Source: Pelotomaculum terephthalicicum JT (GTDB taxonomy: Bacteria; Bacillota; Desulfotomaculia; Desulfotomaculales; Pelotomaculaceae). From it: 64,000 bases of DNA. Below the pieces are notes generated by a model. That model was not told where the DNA came from, made no database searches, and saw only the letters and a list, made by a program, of their open reading frames with translations. The translations under genes were made by a program, and so were the position numbers. Positions within the stretch are counted from its first letter, which is position 1. Every line of letters starts with the position of its first letter. Where the stretch lies: the NCBI RefSeq assembly GCF_022410535.1, contig NZ_JAKNBL010000002.1, positions 1 through 64,000 on the forward strand, read 5' to 3'. Below are positions 34,871 to 43,669 of this stretch, one piece after another.

Positions 34871-35815
34871 CTATGCCATCCGCATTTCAAAGCCGCTCTG
34901 CCTTTGCTGCGCCGCTTCCGTTAAATCGTCATTCCAGTCCTTCCCCTGAGAAATCAGCCGTTCTGATTCATATCCCTTTTCTGCAAGCTGCTGTTTCAGC
35001 CGCTCACTGGCTTTGTGTCCGGCTTCGTCGTTATCCAAACATAGCGAGACCTTCCGGAGCTGCGGGTACTGCTCCAGCATCCACAGCATGGCCTGACCGC
35101 CCACGCCGCAGAGGGATACATAGCTGTGCCGCTGCCAGTCCTGCGGATGCAGGGTGATGAACGACAGCATATCCACCGGCGCTTCAAATACATACAGCGT
35201 ATCGCTTTCGCCAAGCCAGTGAAAACTGTGCTGGGGATCGCAGCTGTCCACATTCCCCTTGAACGCCTGCCCCAAGGTGTAAATCCCGCGCTTGTGGGCA
35301 TGGTGGGCAATTCCGTTTTCATCCAAGCCCACAAATACAGCGTTATGGTATTCCTTCGTGCCGTCCTTAGATTTTTCGCAGCTCTCATACAGGAGCTTTT
35401 GCTTTGCAAAGAAGCTGACCACCTCCCGGCCGATGTGCCGGGTTTTCACCAGATAGGCATAAACCCGCCGCATATCCGTATGCGCCGGTGGGAGCGCAAA
35501 GGGCTTTTTCGGCTCCGGCTCCTTTTGCGAGGCGGGTCGATAGCTTTCGCCCTGCTCACCGCCCAGCAGCAGGGTCACGGCTTCGGGATAGGAGCAACCG
35601 TAAAACTTCCGCACAAAATCAATGGCATAACCGCCGCTCTCCGCGGAGTGATCGTACCACTCGTTCCCCCGGACGGTGATGCTGCGGTCGGAGGCCAGCC
35701 GCTTATCCCGTCCGCTGGGCAGGAGTCTTTCGCCGCGCCGCTGGAGAAAGTCTGCTAAATCCACATTGTTGGCACGGTATTTCTGTTCATCTGTAAAATG
35801 CACATACACACCCAT
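34871..35815 (-). CDS. DUF3991/Toprim primase-like protein
   Basis: A 314-aa protein with an N-terminal DUF3991-like part (NEWYDHSAESGGYAIDFVRK) and a Toprim domain (YVFEAPVDMLSFITL, then VSLCLDNDEAGHKA), typical of ICE and plasmid primase-like proteins that prime or process transferred DNA. Toprim acidic residues E and D-x-D are present. Its ATG has AGGAGG 6 nt upstream, and the preceding 39-aa gene ends within that SD (TAGGAGG). Confidence 0.88.
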   Translation of the reverse strand: MGVYVHFTDEQKYRANNVDLADFLQRRGERLLPSGRDKRLASDRSITVRGNEWYDHSAESGGYAIDFVRKFYGCSYPEAVTLLLGGEQGESYRPASQKEPEPKKPFALPPAHTDMRRVYAYLVKTRHIGREVVSFFAKQKLLYESCEKSKDGTKEYHNAVFVGLDENGIAHHAHKRGIYTLGQAFKGNVDSCDPQHSFHWLGESDTLYVFEAPVDMLSFITLHPQDWQRHSYVSLCGVGGQAMLWMLEQYPQLRKVSLCLDNDEAGHKASERLKQQLAEKGYESERLISQGKDWNDDLTEAAQQRQSGFEMRMA

Positions 35816-35825
35816 GGCGCACCTC

Positions 35826-35945
35826 CTATTGATGGCGATTGCCGATTCGATGAAAAAATGCCGCCCTTTTTACAGGACGGCATTGCTTTGGATACAAATT
35901 TTTCCGGACGGGTATCTGCCCGGTTTTCTTTTTCTGCTTTTTCAT
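35826..35945 (-). CDS. 39-aa basic protein between relaxase and primase genes
   Basis: A 39-aa, very basic ORF (MKKQKKKTGQIPVRKNLYPK) with an excellent SD (GGGAGG, 6 nt before ATG) and a stop that overlaps the next SD. Its second half contains a strong terminator-like hairpin (35853-35883). It lies 20 nt after the relaxase stop. It could be a real small transfer protein or a leader ORF whose translation sets read-through into the primase gene. Confidence 0.55.
   Translation of the reverse strand: MKKQKKKTGQIPVRKNLYPKQCRPVKRAAFFHRIGNRHQ
35853..35883 (-). terminator. Intrinsic-terminator hairpin inside the 39-aa ORF
   Basis: ATGCCGTCCT and AGGGCGGCAT form a 10-bp stem (one G-U), with a six-nt loop, followed by TTTTTT on the minus strand. 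It would cut the transcript between the relaxase and primase genes unless read through. Confidence 0.75.
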
Positions 35946-35965
35946 GGTGATCCTCCCATCGTTTT

Positions 35966-38848
35966 TTAGAGTGACATGGTCTGTTCGTGGTCATCCCGCG
36001 CATGACCCTGTGCCTGCTTCTTCTCCCGGAGCTTGCGCAGAAGTTTGCGGTCGATGCGCTGACCGGGCGGTTTCAAGGGTGGAGCGTTATCTGCAAACAC
36101 ACGGCTCATGTGATGCAGGAGCCGTGTGCCCGCCAGCAGGACGGAGGAGTCTTTGAACTCATCCATATGGTCAAGAAAAAACTGCGCGTAAAGATTGCCC
36201 TGCGCCGCTGACAGCGTAAACCAGCGGACGGCGGCCTCCTTGTCTTTTGGGACATCTTTTCCCATCAGGTACAGCTTGCCGAGGGTGTACTGCGCATATT
36301 GATTTCCCTGTTCAGCGGCGGCTGTCAGGAATTGCAGGGCAGCCGGAATGTCCTTTGGCACAGTTTCCCCCGTGAGATAAACCTTGCCCAGCCGGTATTG
36401 GGCAAATCGATTTCCCTGTGCAGCGGAGCGTTTCAGGTATTCCAATGCCTTGGGCACGTTCCTCGGAACATCCTCTCCCTTGAGATAGAGAATACCGATG
36501 GCATATTCGGCAAATTGGTTTTTTCGGTCGGCGGCAAAGGTCAGCCATCGAATTGCGGCTTCCACATCCTTGAGGATGCCACCGCCGCCAAGGTACAGTT
36601 TTCCAAGCCGGTATGCGGCAAAGTCGTTGTCCTGCTCTGCGGACAGGGCATAGAGTCGTACTGCTTCGGCCGTGTTCTGCGGAACGTACTGCCCCTTCTC
36701 ATAGAGCTTGCCGAGAAAATAGGCGGCATAGGGATTTTCTGCCTCCACTGCCTGTTTGAGATAACCGAGGGCCTTTTCCACCTCTGGCGGAGATGCCGTT
36801 TCATCGGAAAGAATGAGCTTTGCAAGCTGATAGCAGGCAAAGGGATTTCCTACCGTCGCCGCCTTTTCAAAGTATTCCTTAGCCTTGGCTTCATCCTTTT
36901 CCGTGCCTACGCCATTCAGAAGCATCCAGCCCAGCCGGTACTGGAGCTTATCGTCGTGCCCTTTTTCCTCCAGAGAGACAAAGCCGAGAAAGGCTTCCTT
37001 GAAGCGCCGGTCAGCATCCAGCTGGTTTTTCACACAGCCGATGCCGTCCCGCAGCATTTTCCCAAGCTCGAAGCTGGCATAGGGAAAGCTCTGGTCTGCC
37101 GATTTGGTATAGAGGGCAAAGGCGGTTTTATGATCCTGCTCCACACCTTTGCCGTGATAGTACAGGCCGCCGAGGGAATACTGTGCGTACTTGTATTTTT
37201 TGTTTGCGGATAGGGTAAGCCAGTCTGCCGCCTGCAGATAGTCCTGCTGTGTGCCAAGCCCCGCGGAGACCATCTTGCCGATGCGGTACTCGGTGTATTT
37301 CCAAGGTTTTTCTTCCTCGGCCCTATGGAAAACAGTAAGAGCCTTTTCGTACCAGCGATAGGCTTCGTCCGCATCCGCTTCACACCCAAGCCCAGCGGCA
37401 GTCATACGGCCAAGGTCATAGAGTGCAAGGGGGTTATCCGCCCCGGTTTCCATGATGAAAAATTCACGGGCTTTCACAAAATTCTGCGGGATTCCAGCAT
37501 CCTCATCGCCATGCAGATACTGCTTTGCCAGCTTGTATTCCTCCGTCCACCATGAGCCGGAGGATTTCTCTCCGTCGGAGGAAGGCATACGGGGCGGCGG
37601 TTCGGACTCGTCCTCCGGCTCAGTGGGTGTGTTCTCCGGCTCAGCCTCCATGGAAGGTGTATCGTCATCCGGTTCGGCATCCGGCAGAGCGGTTTCCACC
37701 GATGCCGGTTCCTCAAAGGTCATGGTTCCGCTGCCAAGGTTCAACGCCTCCTGAATGACACGATTGCGGATGGGCTTGAAATCCTCACAGCGGGAAAGGG
37801 GCGGCGGATCGGAGGGTGTTTCGGTATAGACGGCTTCGATTCTGCCCCTGACCTCCCACCACAGGCGGTAGGCTTCGGCAATGCGGCTGTCCTTTCCAAG
37901 CTCATCCACAATTTCATCCACCACATTTTTCAGGTCAGCTTTCAGGTAGCCGTACTGCTTTTTTCCGCTGACCTTTTGCAGACGTTCGGCAAGGTATGTG
38001 AGGAGCTGCTCCATGCGCCCGCTGACCAAAACGCCGCCCTTCATCTGGTGGAGCAGTTCCCCCATGGCTTCGGCGGCCTGTTCCTTCAACTCATCCCGCC
38101 GCTGGGTCTTTTCTCCGTAGAGCGGAATAAGCTCCTGACGGAAAATCTCATTTGCCAGAGAGGACTTCATTTTGCGGATGCCCTGTTTGGTGAGGTAGCC
38201 CTCCCTTGGGTCGATGCTGTAGCAGACCATATGGACGTGCGGATGATGCGATTCATTATGAAACGCACCATACCATTTCAGATGGTCTGGATGAATTTTC
38301 AAATTTTCCGCCAGCTCCATCGCTTTGGCGGAAAGCAGGGCTTTCCATGCACGGGCATTATCATAGCCCAGCCGTGCGGCGTCCTCCCGGCGCAGGGAAA
38401 TAATCGGCGTCCAAACATTGCCGGTGTGGGCGGCCACTTCCTCCGCCACCTGAGACAAGACCAACGGCGCATCCCCGGATGTGAACAGACCATGGCTGTC
38501 GAACTTCTCCACGCGGGGACGATTTGCAATGTAGTCCAGGTATTTTTCCCGCCCGCTGATTTGATCAAGGTTTTGTTCCAGCGCAATGGAGATAAACTCC
38601 GAAGCGTTTCCCCGGTTGGGATTCTCACAGTAATCCTCGTATTCAAATAATTCTCTGGTATCGGGAAACTCTCGGAGAATCTGCGCAATCAGCTCCTGTT
38701 GCTTTTTGGTGGAGTTCCAGAGCCGGTGGGCACTCTCCATTTTTTCCACGCCCTCACGGGTAGCGATATATTTGACGAGGTTACTTAAGTGGGCGGCGGT
38801 TTTTTCGCTGCCCTTGAGATAGGGAACCTTGAGAATGATCCGCGCCAT
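35966..38848 (-). CDS. MobP-type relaxase fused to Sel1 repeats
   Basis: A 960-aa relaxase. Residues 1-330 are the nickase domain with the histidine triad HNESHHPHVH at about 197-206 and an N-terminal catalytic-tyrosine region (LSNLVKYIATREGVEK). A proline/acid-rich linker (about 360-440) leads to ten or so Sel1-like TPR repeats (for example AQYRLGKVYLTGETVPKDIP) to about residue 900, then a basic tail. It nicks oriT and pilots the strand to the recipient; Sel1 repeats should bind partner proteins. It overlaps the accessory gene by 1 nt (TAATG). Confidence 0.92.
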   Translation of the reverse strand: MARIILKVPYLKGSEKTAAHLSNLVKYIATREGVEKMESAHRLWNSTKKQQELIAQILREFPDTRELFEYEDYCENPNRGNASEFISIALEQNLDQISGREKYLDYIANRPRVEKFDSHGLFTSGDAPLVLSQVAEEVAAHTGNVWTPIISLRREDAARLGYDNARAWKALLSAKAMELAENLKIHPDHLKWYGAFHNESHHPHVHMVCYSIDPREGYLTKQGIRKMKSSLANEIFRQELIPLYGEKTQRRDELKEQAAEAMGELLHQMKGGVLVSGRMEQLLTYLAERLQKVSGKKQYGYLKADLKNVVDEIVDELGKDSRIAEAYRLWWEVRGRIEAVYTETPSDPPPLSRCEDFKPIRNRVIQEALNLGSGTMTFEEPASVETALPDAEPDDDTPSMEAEPENTPTEPEDESEPPPRMPSSDGEKSSGSWWTEEYKLAKQYLHGDEDAGIPQNFVKAREFFIMETGADNPLALYDLGRMTAAGLGCEADADEAYRWYEKALTVFHRAEEEKPWKYTEYRIGKMVSAGLGTQQDYLQAADWLTLSANKKYKYAQYSLGGLYYHGKGVEQDHKTAFALYTKSADQSFPYASFELGKMLRDGIGCVKNQLDADRRFKEAFLGFVSLEEKGHDDKLQYRLGWMLLNGVGTEKDEAKAKEYFEKAATVGNPFACYQLAKLILSDETASPPEVEKALGYLKQAVEAENPYAAYFLGKLYEKGQYVPQNTAEAVRLYALSAEQDNDFAAYRLGKLYLGGGGILKDVEAAIRWLTFAADRKNQFAEYAIGILYLKGEDVPRNVPKALEYLKRSAAQGNRFAQYRLGKVYLTGETVPKDIPAALQFLTAAAEQGNQYAQYTLGKLYLMGKDVPKDKEAAVRWFTLSAAQGNLYAQFFLDHMDEFKDSSVLLAGTRLLHHMSRVFADNAPPLKPPGQRIDRKLLRKLREKKQAQGHARDDHEQTMSL

Positions 38849-39264
38849 TATTCTTCAGCCTCGGCGCCGTTTTGGAACTCCACCGCATCATCCAGCCGAA
38901 TTTTCCCTTTGGTCTTTTTCACCTCGGCAACGCACCGGCCGCGAAGTCGGTGCAGTTCCTCGTCGGTAATCTCCAGCGTGGCTGCTAAGAGATGCATCAT
39001 CATGCTGATTTCCACCGAGAGGCGAAACAGGTTGCTTGCCACCCGGTTTTCGGTTTTCTGCAGAGTTCCCTCCATGGAGGAAAGCAGGGCCTTGGAAAGA
39101 TAGGAGGAGGTGTCCTCCGTTCCAAGGTAGCCCATGTAAAAGCAGAGCGCCTTTTCTATAAACTCACTGCGACTCTTGCAGTTATCTTGTATGAGCCAGC
39201 CGTCCAGCCGCTCCATGGTTTCGGGATACAGCCATACCGCCGTTCGTTCCTTGTTGTTTTTCAT
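38848..39264 (-). CDS. Relaxosome accessory protein (ribbon-helix-helix-like)
   Basis: A 138-aa protein with an N-terminal ribbon-helix-helix-like start (RTAVWLYPETMERLDGWLIQ, SRSEFIEKALCFYM), then a helical part and an acid C-terminus. It is coupled by overlap to the relaxase, lies next to the oriT-like region and has GGAGG 7 nt before ATG 39264. It probably binds the repeats at 39344-39385 and loads the relaxase. Confidence 0.82.
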   Translation of the reverse strand: MKNNKERTAVWLYPETMERLDGWLIQDNCKSRSEFIEKALCFYMGYLGTEDTSSYLSKALLSSMEGTLQKTENRVASNLFRLSVEISMMMHLLAATLEITDEELHRLRGRCVAEVKKTKGKIRLDDAVEFQNGAEAEE

Positions 39265-39652
39265 GGTAAAACCTCCATTTTTGTGGGTGTTCACCTGTGA
39301 GGTGACCGTATAAAATCCTTTGTTTCCCTGTGCTTTCGCAGTTTCCGACCACCTTGACCGTGACAAATCTTCAATCCGACCACCTCATGGCAAGGCGCGA
39401 AAAACGCCCGGCACTGCTGGGCGAAGTGAGCGGCGGGCGGTCGCTTGCGACCACCCGCCTTTATCCCGCTCTTTTTTCGACCGAGGGGACCTGCCGGATT
39501 CGGGAGCCGGTGCGCCTTTCCAAACGCCCGGCACAAAGCCTTTACGTTGCCGTTTGGGGCGGGATGGGTTATGGATGCCACATCCGTCCTGAAAACGGCA
39601 CACGGGGGCGAACAGGGGGCAACGCTGGGGGATACGTGCAGTGGGCGGTATG
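39265..39652. other. oriT candidate region
   Basis: About 390 bp without a gene upstream of the relaxosome genes. It contains a direct repeat TCCGACCACCT twice (39344-39354 and 39375-39385, 31 bp apart), a 13-bp hairpin GGCGGGCGGTCGC/GCGACCACCCGCC (39432-39444 and 39447-39459, one mismatch), and CACCTGTGAGGTG near 39294-39306. Position and repeats suit an origin of transfer. The nick site is not visible to me. ORFs across it are random. Confidence 0.6.
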
Positions 39653-39922
39653 CTACTTCATCTCCATGCCAGAATGACCTTGGATAGGCTCGGATTGGCA
39701 AAGTTCTGTTTCTCTGAGGCTGAAAGAGGAAAGCGAATAGAATTCCCGGTCAAACTCACCCAAGCCGTGCCGTTTCAGAAATTCATCATTGCTGGCATTG
39801 ATGCCGAGATCCTCTTTGCCGTATGCGTCAGTACAGGCGTATATTTCCTCTATGCTGCCGTCCTCCATGCGGAGAAACATTCCGGCCTTAATCTCATTGC
39901 TGTGCTTATCAAAATACTGCAT
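39653..39922 (-). CDS. 89-aa conserved ICE protein
   Basis: A small soluble protein (MQYFDKHSNEIKAGMFLRME) not linked to a known fold; similar small proteins are frequent near oriT in clostridial ICEs. The second ATG (39922) has the better SD spacing to AGGAGG. It overlaps the DUF6103 gene end by ATGA. Confidence 0.65.
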   Translation of the reverse strand: MQYFDKHSNEIKAGMFLRMEDGSIEEIYACTDAYGKEDLGINASNDEFLKRHGLGEFDREFYSLSSFSLRETELCQSEPIQGHSGMEMK

Positions 39923-40179
39923 CATTGCTCCTCCTGCCTCGGCTCTGCTGTTTGCCTGATTTTTTCTTTCTGCTTTTTGGGTGAAGCCTCCGCCGGAGCT
40001 TCACCCTCTATGCCCTCGTCAATGTATTCCCGGACGGAAGACGGAACATATTTTTCATAGAGCTTCTGCAGGGAATCACAAAGCTCTTTCGTGAGATCCG
40101 CGTCCTTCTTTTCCATGTAGCGTTTTACCGCACGGAGCTTTTCGCCGTCCATTTGTATGGTAATGCTTTCTTTTTTCAT
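39922..40179 (-). CDS. DUF6103-like protein
   Basis: An 85-aa protein (MKKESITIQMDGEKLRAVKR, LTKELCDSLQKLYEKYVPSS) of the DUF6103 type, found next to DUF3846 genes in ICEs. The N-terminal beta strand and two helices suggest a ribbon-helix-helix DNA-binding protein. AGGAGG precedes ATG 40179. It overlaps its downstream partner by 1 nt. Confidence 0.75.
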   Translation of the reverse strand: MKKESITIQMDGEKLRAVKRYMEKKDADLTKELCDSLQKLYEKYVPSSVREYIDEGIEGEAPAEASPKKQKEKIRQTAEPRQEEQ

Positions 40180-40192
40180 AATGGGAGCCCTC

Positions 40193-40567
40193 CTAATACT
40201 CAAATCCGATAAAGGTGAAGCCGGGTTCAAGCTCCGGCTCCTGCCCGGTGAATTCTGGAATGTCAGCAAAGAGCTGGCTGTATTCCGCGATCTTGCTCTT
40301 GCCGAGCGAGGTAAAGTTGCCGTCATGGGCGGTGTCGCAGACAAAAAACGGGCCGCAGATAATGTCCGCACCCAGCCTTCTGTTGGGTAGCATTCCGTTT
40401 ATCTTGCCTTCCTCATTGCAGACGGCAACGCAGCCGTTTGGAAAGCCGATGCATTCAATCAGCCCTCCAACCTCCGCCTGCAGGCTGGCAAGGTCATTTT
40501 GGATTTCCTTGACTTGGGGCGCCTGCCCCGGCTCAATTTTGAGTACCTTAATCCTGTTTTCACGCAT
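40193..40567 (-). CDS. DUF3846 protein
   Basis: A 124-aa DUF3846 protein (RIKVLKIEPGQAPQVKEIQN, NRRLGADIICGPFFVCDT), a small family of ICE and phage accessory proteins with unknown role. It is 13 nt before the DUF6103 gene and follows the NlpC/P60 gene. Confidence 0.85.
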   Translation of the reverse strand: MRENRIKVLKIEPGQAPQVKEIQNDLASLQAEVGGLIECIGFPNGCVAVCNEEGKINGMLPNRRLGADIICGPFFVCDTAHDGNFTSLGKSKIAEYSQLFADIPEFTGQEPELEPGFTFIGFEY

Positions 40568-40590
40568 AAAATCATTCCTTCTTTCTCTTT

Positions 40591-42099
40591 TTACGGCAGA
40601 TAATTTCTCGGATTCTGCTTCACGCCATTCACCCGCACCTCGAAGTGCAGATGGTTTCCGGTGCTGCGCCCGGTGGAGCCCACCTTGGCAACGGTTTCCC
40701 CGGCTTTCACCGTCTGCCCCTCACGGACAAGAATCCCCGAGCAGTGACCATATAAAGTCACCAGCCCGCCGCCGTGGTCAATGGTTAGATAGTAGCCGTA
40801 GCCGGTGCTGCCATAGACAACGGTTTTCACCGTTCCCGCCTTGGCCGCACGGATGGAGGTTCCTTTCGATGCGCCGAGGTCAATGCCGGAATGTCCCGCC
40901 CATTCCCCGGTGAGCGGGTCCGTCCTGCCGCCGAATTCGGAGGTCACCATGGAACGCCAGCTCTTTCCAAGAGGGGAAATAAGACCGGAGCTGGAGGTTT
41001 CCGGTGCGTCGGCATAGGGTCTTGTGTACAGCACCTGCTTGCCGGAATCGAATAAATCCCGGTAGACAACCTCCCCTCTGGAGGAGGACGCGTCCACCAC
41101 CTTGCCGTCCCCGGCATAGATTCCAACGTGGGTAATGTTCATGAAGCGGCCGTTGGGCTTGTGGCTCCAGAACACCAAATCGCCGGGAGCAAGACCAGAT
41201 TTGGGAATCGTCAGCCCGTTGTCTACGCAATATTTTCCCTGCGCCGCAGCCGTGCCGGGCAGATTTACGCCCAGCTTTTTGTACACCCACTGCACAAGAT
41301 AGCTGCAGTCGGTGTAGCTGCCCTGTCCGCGCAGCTCCTGGGAATAGGGGTCGCCAAGGCGGGAAAGCCCCAGCCGGACAGCCTCTGCGCCCCTTTCTCC
41401 GACAGGCAAATCAGAATAAAAGCCGTCTATCTGATCCGGCGCCCAGTCCTCCCACAACCCGGAGCCGTCCCCCTCCATGGGTGCGCCGGTGCCGTACCGG
41501 GCACGGTAATAAATTTCGTTGGCGTTGGCCTGATCCTCATAGGTGATGGCTCTGCCAAGCAGTGCGCGGATGTTGTTGTAGACGGTGGGCAGAGAATCAA
41601 TGGAAACGGCTACGGTGTAGGTTTCTTCCGAGGTGGTGCCGTCGCCGTTGTCCACGGTGCGGGTGCGTTCTTCATAGGTCACAAAGCAGTCCACATATTT
41701 ACGATGCTCCAGCCGGGAGGGGGACGCTGCGCCGAAGAACAGAGAATAAAAAATTGCCTTGACGCGGTCATCGTCAAGGCTGTCGCCGCCCTCCATCTCT
41801 GCGTTCACGCTGGCAATAGCGCCGTCTATGAGGGTGAAGCTTTGGCGCATATCCCCGATGTATTCCCGGTACTCCGCAGGCATACTCGCTGGAATCACAC
41901 CGCCGTGAAAGCACAGCTCCACAGCTGTGTTGTTGTGGTTTGTGGTGCCGGAGAGCAAGGAACAGACCAGCACGATGACTAAAATCAGCGGGGACAGGAC
42001 GGCAGCGATTACCCATCCGATGGTCTTTCGGAGGCGTTCATCAGAGAGCGCGGCAGCGGCGGCCTTGGCAACCGCTGTAATGGTTGCGGGATCTGCCAT
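40591..42099 (-). CDS. VirB1-like hydrolase: NlpC/P60 plus M23 peptidase
   Basis: A 502-aa cell-wall hydrolase. A membrane anchor (VIAAVLSPLILVIVLVCSLL, about 28-48) is followed by a linker, an NlpC/P60 cysteine peptidase (YTDCSYLVQWVY, THVGIYAG) and a LytM/M23 zinc peptidase (GHSGIDLGAS, LYGHCSG, NHLHFEVRV). It opens peptidoglycan so that the transfer channel can be built. All catalytic C, H and zinc-H motifs are present. It begins 4 nt after the GGCT gene. Confidence 0.92.
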   Translation of the reverse strand: MADPATITAVAKAAAAALSDERLRKTIGWVIAAVLSPLILVIVLVCSLLSGTTNHNNTAVELCFHGGVIPASMPAEYREYIGDMRQSFTLIDGAIASVNAEMEGGDSLDDDRVKAIFYSLFFGAASPSRLEHRKYVDCFVTYEERTRTVDNGDGTTSEETYTVAVSIDSLPTVYNNIRALLGRAITYEDQANANEIYYRARYGTGAPMEGDGSGLWEDWAPDQIDGFYSDLPVGERGAEAVRLGLSRLGDPYSQELRGQGSYTDCSYLVQWVYKKLGVNLPGTAAAQGKYCVDNGLTIPKSGLAPGDLVFWSHKPNGRFMNITHVGIYAGDGKVVDASSSRGEVVYRDLFDSGKQVLYTRPYADAPETSSSGLISPLGKSWRSMVTSEFGGRTDPLTGEWAGHSGIDLGASKGTSIRAAKAGTVKTVVYGSTGYGYYLTIDHGGGLVTLYGHCSGILVREGQTVKAGETVAKVGSTGRSTGNHLHFEVRVNGVKQNPRNYLP

Positions 42100-42103
42100 G
42101 CCG

Positions 42104-42607
42104 TCACCACCATTTCATTTCACCAAAGCCGAATAGACTCTGCTGTTCCGGCTCCGGCTCACTCTCCATGAGCTGCTCGGTATAGTCCACCGCCTGCTCC
42201 AGAACAGCGGGATCAAACCCCGCGGTTTTGTAGCCCTCACGGATGGTGTTGTAGTAATAGTCCGATGGGTACCCCAAGCGATGCCCCGGCGTCATGACAT
42301 AGACCATGGCGGACACCATTTGTCCGTCCAGCGGCAGCTCCATCATTTCCTTGTCATAGAACCGGGGAAAGCCCTCGTAAACATCCAGCGCCGCCTCGTC
42401 CTTCGGCGTGATTTTCCATAGCAGAACAGGGACGGAGGAGCCCTCGCAGGGTTCGATGGTAGCAACGGCTCCGCTTCGGCCGCCCCGGAACACAAGAGCA
42501 TAATTCTTGATTTCGGATGCCCCCACCACCTTGGCGGATGGGCAGCGATGCGCCATCTGCGGCAGATTGAGATTGCTGCCGTAGGCGATATACAGTTTAT
42601 TTTTCAT
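42104..42607 (-). CDS. Gamma-glutamylcyclotransferase (GGCT)-like protein
   Basis: A 167-aa GGCT/AIG2-fold protein with the YGSNL motif (residues 9-13) and DVYEGFPRFY with the catalytic glutamate. Such enzymes release 5-oxoproline from gamma-glutamyl groups. It is 4 nt before the hydrolase gene and 12 nt after the amidoligase gene. GGCT and amidoligase pairs recur in conjugative elements and are thought to remove and form peptide-type amide bonds; the substrate is unknown. Confidence 0.87.
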   Translation of the reverse strand: MKNKLYIAYGSNLNLPQMAHRCPSAKVVGASEIKNYALVFRGGRSGAVATIEPCEGSSVPVLLWKITPKDEAALDVYEGFPRFYDKEMMELPLDGQMVSAMVYVMTPGHRLGYPSDYYYNTIREGYKTAGFDPAVLEQAVDYTEQLMESEPEPEQQSLFGFGEMKWW

Positions 42608-42619
42608 ATGATCTCCCTT

Positions 42620-43657
42620 CTACATGGACATAGTAAAAGCGGGGGACTGATCGTCCTCCGCTTCCATAATGGGTTCTGGCACCGCTTCTTCCGGCGGGGT
42701 CTGCGCCTGGGAGCGCTCCGCCTCCCGCTTTTGCCGCAGCCGTTCTTTTTGTCTTTGGGCTTGTGCCGGGTCTTTCCACGCAATACAGCCCTCCAGATGA
42801 TCCAGCAGATGCTTACGGGCGGTTTTGAACTCGTCCCCGATCATGCCGAGGCGCAGAAGCCACACACGAAAGGTATATTTTTCGTTGCTGGATTGGGTTT
42901 TTGTCGGGCTTGCCGACCGCTGGTTGAGCGCCTGCGCAGTCATGGCAAGACAGAACTGGATGTATGCCTTGATTTTTCCGGCGTGCAGATCTCCGTTGAA
43001 CGCCCGGAACTCCACTGTGCCTTTTTGAAACACGCTGTGCAGATTCAGGCAGTGGTAGCGGCTGTGATGGTAATGCTCCCGGCTGCCGTCGCCGCCGTTG
43101 TACCAGAGGCTTTTCAGCCGGTCGAGGGTGGCGGGCTTCTGCCGGTTGAGCCGCTCTAAAAAAGCGGGGTCAGTTTTCTGGCAGTAGTGGCTTTCCCGCC
43201 CCCGCGAGACCTTCAGCGCCTTGTAAATCATATCCTCCTTGGCCGCCATGATGTTGACCAGATTGCGCAGATGGGGTGCGTCAAAGGGGGCGGCGTTGAT
43301 GTGGATATGGATGCCGCAGGAGGAATTCACAAAAGCTCCGGCTTCCCGGAGCTTGCGGATTAATTCCTGCACCGTTTCGATGTCCCCATACTGACAGATG
43401 GGGCTGACCAGCTCCACGCTGTAGTTCCGGTCAGCGCTGACCTTCCTGCGCCCCTCCTTCCGCTGGCAGTCCAGACTGCCGTCGCTCATGACCTTCCATT
43501 TGCGCCCGGTGGTATCCCTTGCGAAATAGGCGTCGTAGAAGCTGCCCTCATATTCTTTTGTGGTGCCGAAATGCTCGGCAATCACCCCGGCGGCACGGCT
43601 TCTTGTAAGCCCGGTCATTTCAATTTCAATCCCGAAATCCTGACTCTGTATCTCCAT
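42620..43657 (-). CDS. Amidoligase-family protein
   Basis: A 345-aa COOH-NH2 ligase of the glutamine-synthetase-like amidoligase family: FGIEIEMTGLTRSRA (E-x-E), SCGIHIHINAAPFD and TVEFRAFNGDLHAGKI, which carry metal and ATP-binding residues. The C-terminal 60 residues are a charged tail. It forms amide bonds on an unknown substrate, perhaps wall or protein modification. Paired with GGCT. Confidence 0.9.
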   Translation of the reverse strand: MEIQSQDFGIEIEMTGLTRSRAAGVIAEHFGTTKEYEGSFYDAYFARDTTGRKWKVMSDGSLDCQRKEGRRKVSADRNYSVELVSPICQYGDIETVQELIRKLREAGAFVNSSCGIHIHINAAPFDAPHLRNLVNIMAAKEDMIYKALKVSRGRESHYCQKTDPAFLERLNRQKPATLDRLKSLWYNGGDGSREHYHHSRYHCLNLHSVFQKGTVEFRAFNGDLHAGKIKAYIQFCLAMTAQALNQRSASPTKTQSSNEKYTFRVWLLRLGMIGDEFKTARKHLLDHLEGCIAWKDPAQAQRQKERLRQKREAERSQAQTPPEEAVPEPIMEAEDDQSPAFTMSM

Positions 43658-43669
43658 TTAACCACCGCC

